Positions 22,918 through 35,040 of a stretch of DNA of 64,000 nucleotides are shown piece by piece. Position numbers and translations under genes: made by a program. The DNA lies in NCBI GenBank assembly GCA_947652605.1, contig OX393582.1, positions 12,610,544 to 12,674,543 on the forward strand, read 5' to 3'. Each line of letters opens with the position of its first letter. Positions within the stretch are counted from its first letter, which is position 1. A model generated the notes under the pieces. The model saw only the letters and a list, made by a program, of their open reading frames with translations. It had not been told where the DNA came from and did not search any database. The stretch comes from Elmis aenea. Its lineage: Eukaryota > Arthropoda > Insecta > Coleoptera > Elmidae.

Positions 22918-22980
22918 CAGGGATGGGGAGTCGGAATACGGAGTCGAGAGTCGGTAGTCGAGAGTTAAGGAGTCGGATTA
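22918..22980. mobile_element. hAT end fragment interrupted by a mariner insertion
   Basis: CAGGGATGGGGAGTCGG begins like the hAT MITE at 17941 and continues with GAGTCGAGAGTCGG words. A mariner-type element begins immediately after, at a TA. A possible remainder is CTTTCGACTCCGG near 24017. Confidence 0.6.
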
Positions 22981-22984
22981 TACA

Positions 22985-23999
22985 GGGTGGCACAGGGAAA
23001 CGTGGAAATTTTGAAGTAACTCTCACAAAAGTAAGAAAAATGAATTTAAAAGTTTTATTGTTGAAAACAAAAAGTAAATTACATGTCATTAAGTGTTCTA
23101 ACAAAAAAAAATTCAATTTCTAAAAACATTCAAATGTATGCATTCCTGAAAGCGAACACTGAGATTTTGCATGGCACTTTGAAACACTTCCATGGGAACT
23201 GCAGTGATTTCTTCTCGAATCCTCGTTTTCAACTCAAGGATTGTCGTTGGGCGTGTGGTGTAGACTTTGCTTTTGAGGTGGCCCTACAAGAAAAAATCGC
23301 ACACAGACAAATCTGGTGATCTTGGGGGCCCATACCTGCAATTATCTCGTTAATTGCACGAACGATCATTACACAGCCAAAACGTTACAGTTTGGTGTGC
23401 CGTTTCAACACGAGGCGTGATTGGCACTTACTTCTTTGAGGATGAGAGAGGGAATGCAAGAACAGTAACGTCTGAACGATATGTTGATATGCTCAACACT
23501 TTTGAAGTAGAACAACTTCAAAACTTTCCCGATCTTCATAATCCTTGGTTTCAGCAAGATGGAGCCACGGCCCATACCACCAGAGCGTCAATGGCGGTCG
23601 TTCTACAGTTCTTTGGTAACCACGTAATTTCACGTTTTGGCGACATTCATTGGCCCCCAAGATTACAAGATTTGTCTGTGTGCGATTTTTTCTTGTGGGG
23701 CCACCTCAAAAGCAAAGACTACACCACACGCCCAACGACAATCCTTGAGTTGAAAACGAGGATTCCAGAAGAAATCACTGCAGTTCCCATGGAAGTGTTT
23801 CAAAATGCCACGCAAAATCTCAGCGTTCGCTTCCAGGAATGCATACATTTGAATGGCCATGATCTTATGGACATTGTTTTTAGAAATTGAATTTTTTTTG
23901 TTAGAACACTTAATGACATGTAATTTACTTTTTGTTTTCAACAATAAAACTTTTAAATTCATGCTCTTACTTTTGTGAGAGTAACTCTAAAATTTTCCG
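22985..23999 (+). mobile_element. Palindromised mariner-type element, 3' half mirrored
   Basis: The right half encodes the C-terminal part of a transposase. The left arm (22985-23328) is a close inverted copy of the right arm (about 23655-23999), so the 5' half of the element has been replaced by a second 3' end. The left terminus begins CAGGGTGGCACAGGG after TA. The right terminus is lost just past 23999. The central single-copy part is about 330 bp. The host site is a hAT fragment. Confidence 0.85.
23345..23890 (+). pseudogene. Tc1/mariner-type transposase, C-terminal part
   Basis: The frame reads LHERSLHSQNVTVWCAV, then GVIGTYFFED, WFQQDGATAHT, RFGDIHWPPR and CDFFLWGHLKS. These are the ordered catalytic-domain boxes of a mariner-like DDE transposase. 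The aspartates of QQDG and VCDF are 41 residues apart, as in DD41D-type relatives. The N-terminal helix-turn-helix and the first catalytic aspartate are missing because the element's left half is an inverted copy of its right end. The remaining frame has no stop before 23888, so the rearrangement may be younger than most decay here. The minus-strand frames at 23083-23319 and 23663-23962 are mirror shadows. Confidence 0.88.
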
Positions 24000-24796
24000 T
24001 TATTAATAAATACAACCCTTTCGACTCCGGTTTTTGGTGTTTCTTCTAAGAATATCTCTCATTGCTTTTGTATTGATTTCACGCAAGAGACAATTGCGCG
24101 TAATTGAGTAATTCCATAAATTGAACCGTGTAATTCCGAAAGTAAAGTTAAAACCTGAACCAACTGCCACAATTTGCTCTCAGAATATACTGCCTGGAAT
24201 TGTATCGAGGGTAATAAAACGAAACACAAGCTTGGAATTCAGGGGCACTTCGAAAACTGACACTACTCAACAGAACAAATCTTCGGCAACGTTTAGCCAG
24301 CTGCTACACCCAGCGAGCAAACAGGCAAATTATAACTGAATGTCGACCCTTATATAGGTATATATCGAAATATCGGCAGCACATGCTAGTTACGAAACGT
24401 AATAACAGAAACAGAGAGAATAAACAATTTTTAAATTGTGCCCGAGGTGAAAAATTAACGCTCTGTTGAATTATGGCACAGATAAACGTGCTAGAGGGCT
24501 CTATAATCGGTCAAAACCAAACAAGTAACATAAAAAATCCATTAGTACGGGATAAAACCAGAATTTCAGATCGTTCAACCCAAGATAAACAGTGAAAAGC
24601 TAACAAATATCAAATAACTAATAAGAGCGGAGTAGCTGAAGCCAAGAATGCTAAAAATTCCCCATAAACTTTTTATCCAGTGGGCTCTACCAATCTACGA
24701 TTAATAAACTAAATTAAAAATTGTGTTTAAAATTGGAGTTCCTTATAACAAAAATAATTTGCACATAATTAAATGTTCTACAAGAAAATGCAAAAA
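24000..24796. other. Unassigned sequence
   Basis: Moderately AT-rich. A 72-residue frame at 24121-24339 has no recognisable domain or signal peptide. TATATAGGTATATATCG near 24352 is not evidence of a promoter by itself. Confidence 0.35.
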
Positions 24797-24797
24797 T

Positions 24798-25308
24798 ATA
24801 TAGGGTGTTCCATTTAAGTAAAATGACTTACATGCGTTTAAAGTTTAGCGAAATGGACCGAGTAAAACGAACACCCTGTATATTATTTTAAAAGTTTAAC
24901 CAGTTAACAATCACTATGACACTATTGTCTAATAAATTACGAGAGTAAATTGCTCTGGTGTTGTTATGTAAATAAATATAAATCTTTTTATAAACGTCTG
25001 CAACTGTCAAAATTTTCAAAAAAACGTTAATAACTCAAAAACGGTTCGTTTTAGACATAAATAACCTATAATATTTTTGAAAGAGAATTTAATTCTACGT
25101 CCAAAAATTACAAAATATACAGGGTGTTCCATATAAAAAAAAACTATGTTTGGTATCAGTGCGCAAAAACTAAACACTGTGTATAGATGAAAATAATTTT
25201 AGGTTATGTAGTAAATGATTACAAACAACTTTTATATATAACTTTTTTTAATATTGTTACTAATAACAGAGCTATCGAATAATTCGTCTTGGTTGGGACA
25301 CCCTGTAT
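24798..25308. repeat. Composite mariner-type MITE repeat (copy 1)
   Basis: Two short inverted-repeat units stand in tandem. The first is about 24800-24895, AGGGTGTTCC to GAACACCCTGTA. The second is about 25119-25306, CAGGGTGTTCC to GGGACACCCTG. Together with the spacer, the block has a diverged second copy at 43075-43500, including the word GTGCGCAAAAACTAAACAC, so the whole block is a dispersed repeat. Confidence 0.6.
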
Positions 25309-26160
25309 ATCTTTGATTCTTCTTGTGATTTTGTCTTTTATCAGTGAATCAGGGCACGTTGCTGATTCGCAATCTTTAACTGCACAAGTCTCGATCTTTA
25401 TTTGCTTCTTCTACAAATTGCAGCGTGTACTTGTTTGCTCCAAAATGCTTTATTTTTAAAGCAAACAAGGCACTGTTGGCTGTTGCCTAAACGAGCGTGG
25501 CAAAAGGAAGGAAACGATAACTAAACGCTCAAAATTATCAAACGATTCGCTGAGCGCAACATACTCTACATCCGAAATGTACCCTCAAAATAAATTACTG
25601 TAATAAATCAGCGGAATACATTACGAACTATTATTCACTAAGACTTTTTATTTGGATTCATTATCATATTGCAATAATGCAGAGGGTTAAATGGAGTGGA
25701 AAGCCTTCGCGTACATTAATGAAAAGCCCTGGATAATATTGGTCGAAATAAATCCTGAATTGGCATTAAAATTACAAGCAATTTTAAAATCGCTGAAAAT
25801 GCTAAACTATTAGCATAGGTAATGTAAATATGTAATTACAAAGTTTTATAGCAAGCTATACAGAATTTTGCAATGGTCAGATACGCCTTTCAATGCAACA
25901 TTTATTTTATGCGGTTTAGTTAATAATAATTTAGTATACACTTTGCCTTAGTGCCGTGAAATTTGATATTTTTATACTTAAATATGAAAACTCGTAGTAC
26001 TGAATTTACGCACTTATTGGCACAATACAATAAGTGTGTGTTACTGTATTTGTGTGTATAGATAACATTGGTTTCTCCTGTTTCTTGATTAGGTTAAATT
26101 AAACAAAGGTTTGCTGGTTTTCAAACAGGTTTATTCCTTTAAAATTCTTTTTAAAAAATC
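25309..26160. other. AT-rich intergenic sequence
   Basis: No supported features. Single-copy sequence is possible around 25320-25500, which is less AT-rich. Confidence 0.4.
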
Positions 26161-26210
26161 CTACATGTTTCGCCGAATATGTTTTTTCGGTATCCTCAGG
26201 GCTAAAATAG

Positions 26211-26341
26211 TTATTTATGTACCAAGGCAGTAAAGTTCGACTTTTTATCACGAGTGTGGATATTATTTGCCGAGACGAAGTCGAGGCAAAAAACCACACG
26301 AGTGATAAAAAGGAACTTTCCTGTCGAGGTACATATTAAAT
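26211..26341. repeat. Short hairpin MITE, about 130 bp
   Basis: Stem-forming halves such as ACTTTTTATCACGAGTGTGG and its complement flank a second small hairpin, TTGCCGAG to CTCGGCAA-like, at the apex (26258-26287). The outer stems contain GTACC and GGTAC. A weak outer inverted match (26345-26358 with 26608-26622) may extend the element to about 26630. Structure resembles the hairpins at 43868 and 48719. Confidence 0.6.
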
Positions 26342-26639
26342 TTTTTCTTCAGGCGTCAAAGAAATAGCGAAAATCAAGCAAATACATAAAGTTTTACCTA
26401 CTTCATCTGTCAGATTCTCATTCTCCTGTCAAACATGTAATGAACAAAATCACGCCCACTTTTACTAAATTCAACCAATGAGCGTAGCGCATTTTACGGT
26501 TGCTTAGCGACCATTATAGTACTAGTGATATAATGAGATATTATTGTACTAGTAAAATAATGACGTATTTTTACATGAGGCGTTCAGTAGAATAATATAG
26601 ACATTATAAGACGCTTGAAGAAAAATGTGTTTTATTGTT

Positions 26640-27208
26640 ATTATAGAAAATTATTTTTTATATAATTAGTTTACAAAATAGTTTTACAAAGTAGTTCACA
26701 TTGAGCAAAAAATTTTTGTAAAAATTCATTCTTAATTATACTTACATGTTTTTAAAATTAATGAAAATTTGTTTTATAATGTTGAATTAGTAGACAAGTT
26801 AAAAATTGTTACAATTGAAAAAATTGTTGAGTTTGAAAAATGATGAATTGAAAATTAAAATAATTTTGATTTGTGTTATTAAAGAAGATTAGCACCATAA
26901 CGAATTTAACATATTACAAAATTTTATATTACATATATTTTAAAACAAACACCAAATGTACGAAATAAACAGGTTAACAATTTTACTACTAAATGAATAG
27001 AATCTCTGTTTAAGAAACCGATTTACGATTTTAAAATTTTGTGTATAGGTATTAAACTTTAAGTTTCAATATAGGCATTTCAATTACTCCCATTTAACCA
27101 AATAATATTTGCCAAAATGACGGATGTGACGTTCGTTAAAACAACGTTTCCTGTGAGTATTGACATAAAGACTACCAAAGCATATTTAAAAATATGTAAA
27201 ATAAACTA
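26640..27208. other. AT-rich intergenic sequence
   Basis: Nothing recognised. Confidence 0.45.
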
Positions 27209-27682
27209 TTACTTTTTATTTTATTTCTAAAATTTGGAGATGTGTAGGAGAACAACGTTAAGTAGATGTTTTATGCTTATTGAAAGGTTTCCCATGGTAA
27301 TATTGTTAATTATCTTTCACCTCTACAAGGTGCTGAAAAGTGCAACCCCTGTAGGTTTTTCTATCAGAACTTTTTGCAGGCTTAAAATTTTGCAATTTAA
27401 AAAATTTTCTTTGAAAGCCTGATTTATTTAAAAACTTTCTTATTTTTTAAATTTTCCTGCAAAACTTTGGTACAGTTTTTGAGTAAAAAATTTAATGAGT
27501 GAACTTGAACAATTAAATATTCTAAAATAAAACGATTCATTTTAGTGGTTACCATGGTTTGTTCTAGGGGGGGTAAAACTCCGAAAGAAGACGTCTAAAA
27601 AAAAACATTGGTATAAAAGTCCGCCTTAACTTTCGATAAGAAATTACCTCCCGAAGCTTTTCGCAATATTTAAGAAACACAA
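27209..27682. mobile_element. Truncated copy of the CAGGGTGTTTCTTAA MITE family
   Basis: It shares the internal blocks with the copies at 33479-34117 and 39901-41336: TTTGGA with AGGAGAA, GTAGATGTTTTATGCTTATT, AAAAGTGCAACCCCTGT. It ends with CGCAATATTTAAGAAACAC. The left terminus is missing. Confidence 0.7.
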
Positions 27683-28627
27683 CAAAAAAGTTTTCCATTT
27701 GTTGCAGACTTTTTGGATGGTAAAACTACAATAACATTCAAAATTCTAATATCAACGTCAAATTTTGTATTAAGTCGTATTTTTGATTTCCTAACAATTT
27801 TTTTGTAACACTTTACCCTTCCTAACATTTCTAAAATCGCTAAAATCGCATGAATTTTCATCTTAAAATTTGTTTCAGACCATCACCAACTTTTATCAGG
27901 AATTAATTACCTGAGAAATCGATAATAAAAAACTTTTCTTTTTGTTGCAAACTTTCGAATAGCGCTGTACGTATAAGTAATTCTTTAAAATATCATTTAA
28001 ACCCCGACAATTTGTAAAGTATTCTGGCTTTATCGATCAATGATTTAACGAAGGTATAATTAATTACAATTTACAATGTCTGACGCATACACACACGGAC
28101 GTCAAGACAAAAATAATCAAATAGTCCATCGAAATCTGGAATTCAAAAATTTTTATTTTTATTATTCTTTTATCATACTGCGTATGGCGAAAGCCAGATT
28201 TTCAGTTAATATTTACATACCACTGTATACTTATGTCTATCAAAACGCGAAATTGTTTTTGAGTGGTTGGTGAGAGTTTGCATTTAAAATTTTTAATTAT
28301 TTTAAAACAACAAAGATTGCATAATTTAACTATTTATGTTGAATTTAAAAGTGTTTCATGGAACTAGAATACTAAAAATTAAATGCAGGAAAATATTAAA
28401 ATCAAAAGATACAGTTTAAATACAACGGAAGAATGATTCAGTTCGATTTGATGTTCAGGAAATTAAATTATATGGTTAGACTGGGTTCATGGATTATTCA
28501 AATGAAACGGTTCGATCAAGTTCAGTGTTGTTTGCAATATGGATGCATTGATAAGCTGATTACCGATTTACTATAAATCGGACTTCCAATTCATCTATTA
28601 GTTTTAGTATCTATTAATACTACTAAC
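27683..28627. other. AT-rich sequence, possibly repeat-derived
   Basis: No defined ends. Recurrent words such as GTTGCAGACTTTTTGGA and GTTGCAAACTTTCGAA suggest an old repeat, but limits could not be set. Confidence 0.35.
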
Positions 28628-29337
28628 AAGGGAAGGTCACGATACGTTGTCGCTAGAATTTGATTCCGGCTGTGTTTATTACATCAAGGGCATCAAAACT
28701 AAATGTTTTCCAGAGTTATACGTGCCACTGGCCATTACCTTCGGAAAAATAGGGGAAAAACTGAACAGCTGATTAATAAAAGTAATATTTGCGATCGCGT
28801 TGGCCATGAAACCGTCAAAGACAAAATCGAAATTCTTCTATTTACCAATGCGCGCATCCTTTCCAAGTAAAATGGTGAAAATTTTGAAAAAATCTTAAAC
28901 GGTTTCGAAGAAAAACGCAAAAAACGAGGCCTTTTAAAAACAGTTTTCCCTATGTTAAACGCCTATGCAAGTCGCATAGATATAGTAATACAGATATGCG
29001 ACAACTTCTCAATACATAGCGCTTATGCAGGGGTTTCGTTTTTGACGTTTATCTCCGGAACCGTTCAAGATTTTTTCAAAAACTTTGCACTATTTTACTT
29101 GCAAAGGATGCGCCTATTGGTAAATAGAAGAATTTCGATTTTATCTCTGACGGTTTCATGGCCAACGCGATCGCAAAAATGACCTTTTTGTACCAATTTT
29201 TCAGTTTTTTCCCTATTTTTCCGAAGTTAATGGCCAGTGGCACGTATAACTCTGGAAAACATTTAGTTTTGATGCCCTTGATGTAATAAACACAGCCGGA
29301 ATCAAATTCTAGCGACAACGTATCGTGACCTTCCCTT
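28628..29337. mobile_element. Large palindromic MITE, 710 bp
   Basis: The ends AAGGGAAGGTCACGATACG and complement open arms of roughly 300 bp each. The arms share long blocks (for example GCTAGAATTTGATTCCGGC with its complement near 29300) around a loop at about 28935-29030. Frames in both arms are mirror images of each other and not genes. No target duplication is obvious. The family is unknown. Confidence 0.8.
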
Positions 29338-30170
29338 TAAGTATTATAGTTACTATAAGTATTACTATAAATGATTTTAAAATATGATTTATGAGGTTAT
29401 TACTGTTATTAGATAAATGCGCTCATAATTTGTGCTTATTTCAACTCCATTTTGATTTAAGTTAGTTTAATTCATATACCTAATAGGTAAAATTCATACG
29501 ACCTACAAGAACTAGGTTAAGCCCTGAAAATGAAGCAACTGTATGTTTTACTGAGTGGTAAGAACAATCAAGAAATGAAATTGATTTTTTTTTTTTAGGC
29601 AGTTTGTAGTACACGAGTTGTTTGTAGTTGATTGTAAATATCGGGTATAAGTTTTATCAAAAATTAGGTAAATTACGATTATCTTTATTAAAATATGTTA
29701 ATATTACGTTAATAAATTTAAATTTACTGTTTTATTGTAGATTGGCAAGTGCTTCAGTTCTCTCTTCTCACTGTTCAATTCCAATAGAAATTTGAAACAA
29801 AGCTTCTTGCCGTACAATAATAAAATTTGTTTATCTAACTTGAGTCCACAGATTCTGAGCGTATGCCTATAAACACCACCGTTTTGAAAACGTGATATCT
29901 TTGTAAACATCTCAATGTTATCAGAACGATTGCAATCCACTGAGCAGAATTTCCGTTTCTCTGTTCATTCTTTCCTTAATTTGCGGGTTTGTTTGAACTT
30001 CTTCATAAAGGCAGATATTTCCCATTGTCTAAGACTTTTGATAGATAATACTCTCGTCAAGAAAAAAACTTTAAGCTAATGAAGTACTAAATACTTCGTT
30101 AAGTTAATTTGTATTGTAATTGATAGTATTGTCTGATTTACTGATTAAATAAAACGTATAAACTCAACAT
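29338..30170. other. AT-rich intergenic sequence
   Basis: A 78-residue minus-strand frame at 29704-29940 has no recognisable feature. No repeat ends seen. Confidence 0.4.
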
Positions 30171-31992
30171 CCCTTTCGGTACTGACGGGACACATGTGTC
30201 CCACAATGCGTTTAAAAAATACTCTTAGGTATTAAACTCATTAACATTGCCTTATAAAATGTCCCAGTAGTATTCTAAGCTATTGTACTTGAAGATCATC
30301 ATCTGACTGCAGTTTTAACGTAACTTAGCCTAACTGCAGTCGCGTCTTGTATGGTTTTGTGTATTGTTTTATGAAATAAGTTGTAAATATGAGCAGATAC
30401 CTTAGATTATTGATAAATAAAATGTAATTAGTGTAGGAACTCTATTGTTTTTATTTATTTATATAAATTACATTGCCTAATCTGTTTGGGACGAGTATGT
30501 CCCAATAGTAATTTTTCTTGGGACATAGGTATGTGTCCCTGTCATGCTGTTCAGTAATGTAATTTTGTAAATTATTTGTAGAAAAAGAACTTCCTTGTCT
30601 ATATAACCATTGCAGCATTTCGCTGAATATTTGTCCGACATTGAATCGGAACCAAAAGACCAATAGCCAAAACAGACAGTGTATTCCTGAAAAAATCTCG
30701 TCGTATTAAAAAATATTAAAAATAAATTACAAATTGGGATTGATGAAGCTGTAAATACATCTTTGTATTCAATAAATGTTTTTATTTTTATTACTATTGG
30801 GACATATGTCCTACGATAAAACCTAGTGGGATATATCTACGTCCCAGGCAATTTTTTGAAAAATATGTGGAGGAAAAAATTCAAAAATTAAGTTAAAGCA
30901 TAGTTATGTGATATACAGGGTGGTCCACTTTTTTGTAGCAGGACTATAGTGGATACAAAAATTAGTTTTAAAGAAAATATTCCATATCAACATGGGTCCA
31001 AAAACGCTTCATTCGATGATTTTGAACCGTTTCTCAACCGGTAAATATATTTAAACCAAATTTGGAATACATTACCACCTAACAGGTTGCCACATTCGGT
31101 GAGAATGTCAAGCCCCACAAGCAACCAGTGGCGGAGTTGTGGAGGTTCAGTTTCAATAAATTTTATGAAAAACTAATACGACCCTGTTCAAAATTAAACT
31201 TGAACTTGTTTATGGAAAGAGTGTTTTATTCTAAACAAAAAGTATCTTTTGACTTTTTTTGTATCTACCACCGTTTGGTGCGAAATTTGATTTATTTACT
31301 CTTCTCGTGAAAAATTTGCTTATAAATTCGATCTAAAAATATCACTAATATTCGAAATAAATAAGTAATTACCTACCGATTTTTGCAGTTTCTATCAACA
31401 AATGCTAATAATGAGGGAGAAGTTCCGATTAATTAACGATTAATGAGCATTTACTCTGCAATTTGCAATTTTCTGTTTTTCGCGATATTTTTAGATCGAA
31501 CTTATGAGCTAATTTTTCGCAAGAATAGTAAAATAAATCAAGTTTTACGCCAAACAGTAGTAGATACGTAGAAAAGTCAAAAGACACTTTCTGTTTAGAA
31601 TAAAATGCTCTACCCAAAAACAAATTCGAATTTGATTTTTAATAGGGCCGTACTAGTTTTTTATAAAATTCATTAAAACTGAACTACAACTCCGTCACTG
31701 GTTGCTTGTGGGGCTTGACATTCTCACCAATAATGGTAACCCGTAAGGTGGTGCTGTATACCAAATTTGGTTTAAATATATTTACTGGTTGAGAAATGGT
31801 TAAAAATCATGGATTTTTTTCGAAAATTTCAACACCCAGTTTTTAAACCCATGTTGATATTTAATATTCGCTTTAAATTAGTTTTTGTATCGACTGTTAA
31901 AGTACTGCTACAAAAAAGTGGACCACCCTTTATATTGCAAAACTGCTAATAACGTTTTTTTAACAAAAAAAATAAAATCCGTGCCGAAGGGG
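30171..31992. mobile_element. piggyBac-type MITE with GGGACACATGTGTCCC iterons, interrupted
   Basis: It starts CCCTTTCGGTACTGACGGGAC and ends GTGCCGAAGGGG before TTAA (31993-31996). The left TTAA is degraded to CAACAT. The palindrome GGGACACATGTGTCCC lies at about 30188. Variants of the form GGGACNNNNNATGTCCC recur near 30488, 30520, 30798 and 30829. A mariner-type palindrome (30916-31930) is inserted in its right half. Confidence 0.65.
30916..31930. mobile_element. Palindromic mariner-type MITE (CAGGGTGGTCCAC family, copy 1)
   Basis: The left end CAGGGTGGTCCACTTTTTTG matches the complement of the right end. TA flanks both sides (30914-30915 and 31931-31932). Long mirrored arms contain, for example, AGCAACCAGTGGCGGAGTTG and its complement. 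A related copy lies at 44464-45544. No transposase. Confidence 0.85.
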
Positions 31993-32685
31993 TTAAATTG
32001 TAGTAAATGAGTTCTTTATTTGATTTAAAAGCAAACGTAAAATTAACTAAATATACCACGTTTATCTAACCGACTTTGTAATTCTTATGCTTCCCAAGAT
32101 CGCAGTGTTGAAAAAATATAATTGAACATGGTATACATTTGTTAAAGTAGAACAATTATGAAAAAAGTACAAATTTGCGTATCCAAATGTTGTTGTTTTG
32201 CAAAGATAGTAGGCGTAGTTTTAGCCAATAACAAACTTTGGTTGCAAGGTTTACGAGTGAATATAAGGAAGTATGAAACTCGAAAAAACTTAAACAGCAT
32301 TCTTTATCTTGTCGTTAAAAGCGAAAATGTTTTTTATATTTTTTAAACAGTTAACGTTATCTACAATATTTTGCTTATAATCCATGAAAGGTAAATTCCA
32401 ATTTTTAATAACATAATTCTAGGTCATGATAAAGCTTTACCTTGGAATACTGTAGGTAAATTAATTTCAGAGGATTAGATAATAATCTATCTCTCTACAA
32501 CTCATTCCGGAAGTGAAAAGCTTTTGTTTCGGAGGTAATTTAATTAAAGAGGCAACTACGGCGATGGCTTCTACAAAACTAATATTATAAATTTTCTTGA
32601 ATTAGATGAGGGCATCTGAACCACTTATATGGAGTACAAACCATTAATAACAATGTTGTAAGAAAACAGTTGCTTTTAATTTGTA
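31993..32685. repeat. 693-bp direct duplication, copy 1
   Basis: It starts TTAAATTGTAGTAAATGAG and ends TTTTAATTTGTA; the copy at 36085-36779 differs at only a small fraction of positions plus short indels. It contains no gene; a 62-residue frame at 32158 is not supported by copy 2, which has a different end. Copy 1 directly follows a piggyBac-type end; copy 2 follows a tandem repeat. Confidence 0.85.
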
Positions 32686-33476
32686 CATTGTTTCTGGCAA
32701 TATCTAACGTAAAAAAATATCACGATCGTTCTGCTTAAGCCTAAGCTTTTAATGTGATTAAAGAACATAAAGGCTGCGAGGGTCGTAGCTTTCTGAATTT
32801 ACAATTTTTAAATTAATTAAGAATCACTTAATTATTATATACCTAGTTTGTCCTTTTCTCGGTTCTAGTTTAAAAACATTTAACGCTACTTCGTAGGAAG
32901 TACAGAAAAGCGATTTATTTTAATTGGAATATAATTATAATTACTTCATTTTATTATCTATGAAGATATCTTTTGTAGAAAAACCAAAGTAGTTTTGAAA
33001 CAGTCGTCTCTCTTTCAATGCTACCAAAGCAAATCAGGAAACATAGTCAAAGATTTAAAATAAAGGTTAACCTAATGTTTTTACGAAACTTTTTCAGTTT
33101 CTAAGAATTTTCGGGGAACTTGTGAGAGATGCGGTTAAACATACTAAATATTTGAAGGATACGTACGTTCATTTACTATCAACATATTTAAAATTATTAT
33201 TAGTCACTTACTTATAATACTTCAGCAGTTGTTTAAATAGTTTAAGAATATAACTTACATAATAATACCTTAATTGTTAGGATAAACTTTTCCTCAACAA
33301 AAATGTGGGTATGTTTAGCGATAAATGGTTACTTACCTATACTTAACAATACTTTAAATGAGTTAACACAGTATTTTATTAATATTATAACTTTTAAGAC
33401 TTAAAAATATTCACTTTAGCAGTTTTTATAAACCATTTTTGTCATGCTACAGCTCAAAGCATACAAGCTCTTAATG
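32686..33476. other. AT-rich intergenic sequence
   Basis: Nothing recognised. Confidence 0.45.
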
Positions 33477-33478
33477 TA

Positions 33479-34117
33479 CAGGGTGTTTCTTAAATATTTC
33501 GAAAAAAATTAGAAGATGATTCCTTATCAAAAATTAAGAAGGGACTTCTGTATAAATTGTTTTTCTTAAACGTTTCTTTTCGGAGTTACACCCCTCTAAA
33601 AGGAAACGGTAAAATTTGGTTTTTATTTTATTTCTCAGATTTGGATAAATGCAGGAGAATTATATTTGGTAGATGTTTTGTACTTATTGAAAGGTTTCCC
33701 ATTGTAATATTTTTAATCATCTTCCACCTTCACAAGAGGCTAAAAAGTGCGACCCCTATTGGTATTTTAATCAGAACTTTGTGGATTTGGATAAATGTAG
33801 GAGAATGATATTTGGTAGATGTTTTTTGCTTATTAAAAGGTTTCCTATAGCAATATTTTCAATCATCTCCCACCTTCACAGGGGGCTAAAAAGTACGACC
33901 CCTGTTTTTTAATCAGTAGTCAACAAAACATTTTTCAAATATCATTCTCCTGCATTTATCCAAATTTGAGAAATAAAATAAAAACCTAATTTTACCGCTC
34001 CCCTTTAGTGTAACTCCGAAAGAAGTCTAAGAAAAAAATTTTATATAAAAGATCCCTCTTAATTTTCAACGAAGTATCACCTGCCGAATTTTTGCGCAAT
34101 ATTTAAGAAACACCCTA
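33479..34117. mobile_element. Palindromic mariner-type MITE (CAGGGTGTTTCTTAA family)
   Basis: It runs from CAGGGTGTTTCTTAAATATT to AATATTTAAGAAACACCCTA with TA flanks (33477-33478 and 34118-34119). An internal direct duplication of about 140 bp (33637-33780 and 33785-33912) repeats GGATAAATG, AGGAGAA and GGTAGATGTTTT. The right TA is shared with the next element. Confidence 0.85.
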
Positions 34118-34344
34118 TACAGAGTGTGTAAAAATTGGCGGAAGCGCTACACGTGGCGATGTTCTTCGTAAAATTCTAAGTCGAAAATCTTAATACGAAA
34201 ATGTTGTACCATGCTTGCTGTGTCTGCAAGAGGTCCTCAAAGTTTTGACATTTAGTCCTTTAATAAGCGTTATTATTTAATACTTGCAAATGAAAAAGCT
34301 GCAATTTGGAATAAAAATAAATTTCGAATAGTATTTTTTTCTAG

Positions 34345-34345
<1 letters not shown>

Positions 34346-34377
<32 letters not shown>
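34346..34377. repeat. (TAA)n microsatellite, retroelement tail
   Basis: About ten AAT/TAA units. On the minus strand this is the 3' tail of the retrotransposon fragment. Confidence 0.9.
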
Positions 34378-34446
34378 GAAATCTTTATTTAGCTTTTAGC
34401 TAATTTTAATGCTGCTTATATTTATTTGTACATATTTTCTTAACTA

Positions 34447-35040
34447 TTAAATCTTAACATTATTTTTCACATATTCGAAACATAGTTTTTTAAAATTTGA
34501 TATGGAAGTTGTTTGTTTAATTTCCACAGGTAATTCATTAAATATCTTGAGCCCTTTGTAGTACAAGGCGTTCTGTGTATTTGTTTTCGTTAGCTTTGGT
34601 AGTCTAAAGTCGTCTTTGTTCCTGGTCTGGTATTCGTGAATGTTACAGTTTTGTATTAAATTTTTAGTCATGTAACGTGGTAAAAAATTATTTATTGCCT
34701 TGTATATTAAAAAAAGGCAATTAAAAGTAATTTGTTGACGTATACTTAACCACTTTAAGGTATTAAGCATTTCGCTTATTTTAGTGTATCTCGAGCATTT
34801 TAAAATAACACGCATTCCTCTGTTTTGTTGTTTCTGCAATTTATTTAAGTCGCATTCGTTGCATAAGAACAAAATACTCGCACAGTAATCGAAGTGTGGA
34901 GCAATTAGTGACCTATACACTGTAATTTTTGCTGAGAGGCTTAGCTTGTTTGTCAACCTACCTAGAAAACTAATTTTTTTCGCAACTTTTTTCACAATGT
35001 AATCCACATTGCTGTTAAACTTAAGTTTATTGTCTATCAT
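34447..35040 (-). pseudogene. Jockey/CR1-type reverse transcriptase C-terminal region
   Basis: This 197-residue open frame starts inside the protein. It begins IDNKLKFNSNVDYIVKK, then KISFLGRLTNKL, LIAPHFDYCASILF, LNKLQKQQNRGMRVIL, the conserved region after the RT thumb in Jockey- and CR1-like elements. A final ELPVEIKQTTSISNFKK leads to the natural stop. The catalytic palm is absent, so it is a truncated copy. There are no internal stops, which suggests a fairly recent insertion or chance survival. Confidence 0.88.

Noticed and set aside
23083..23319. Frame similar to one at 23663-23962
   Set aside because: Both are antisense readings of the mirrored mariner arms; similarity comes from the palindrome.
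28735..29182. Two similar frames on opposite strands
   Set aside because: They lie in the two arms of one palindrome and mirror each other.
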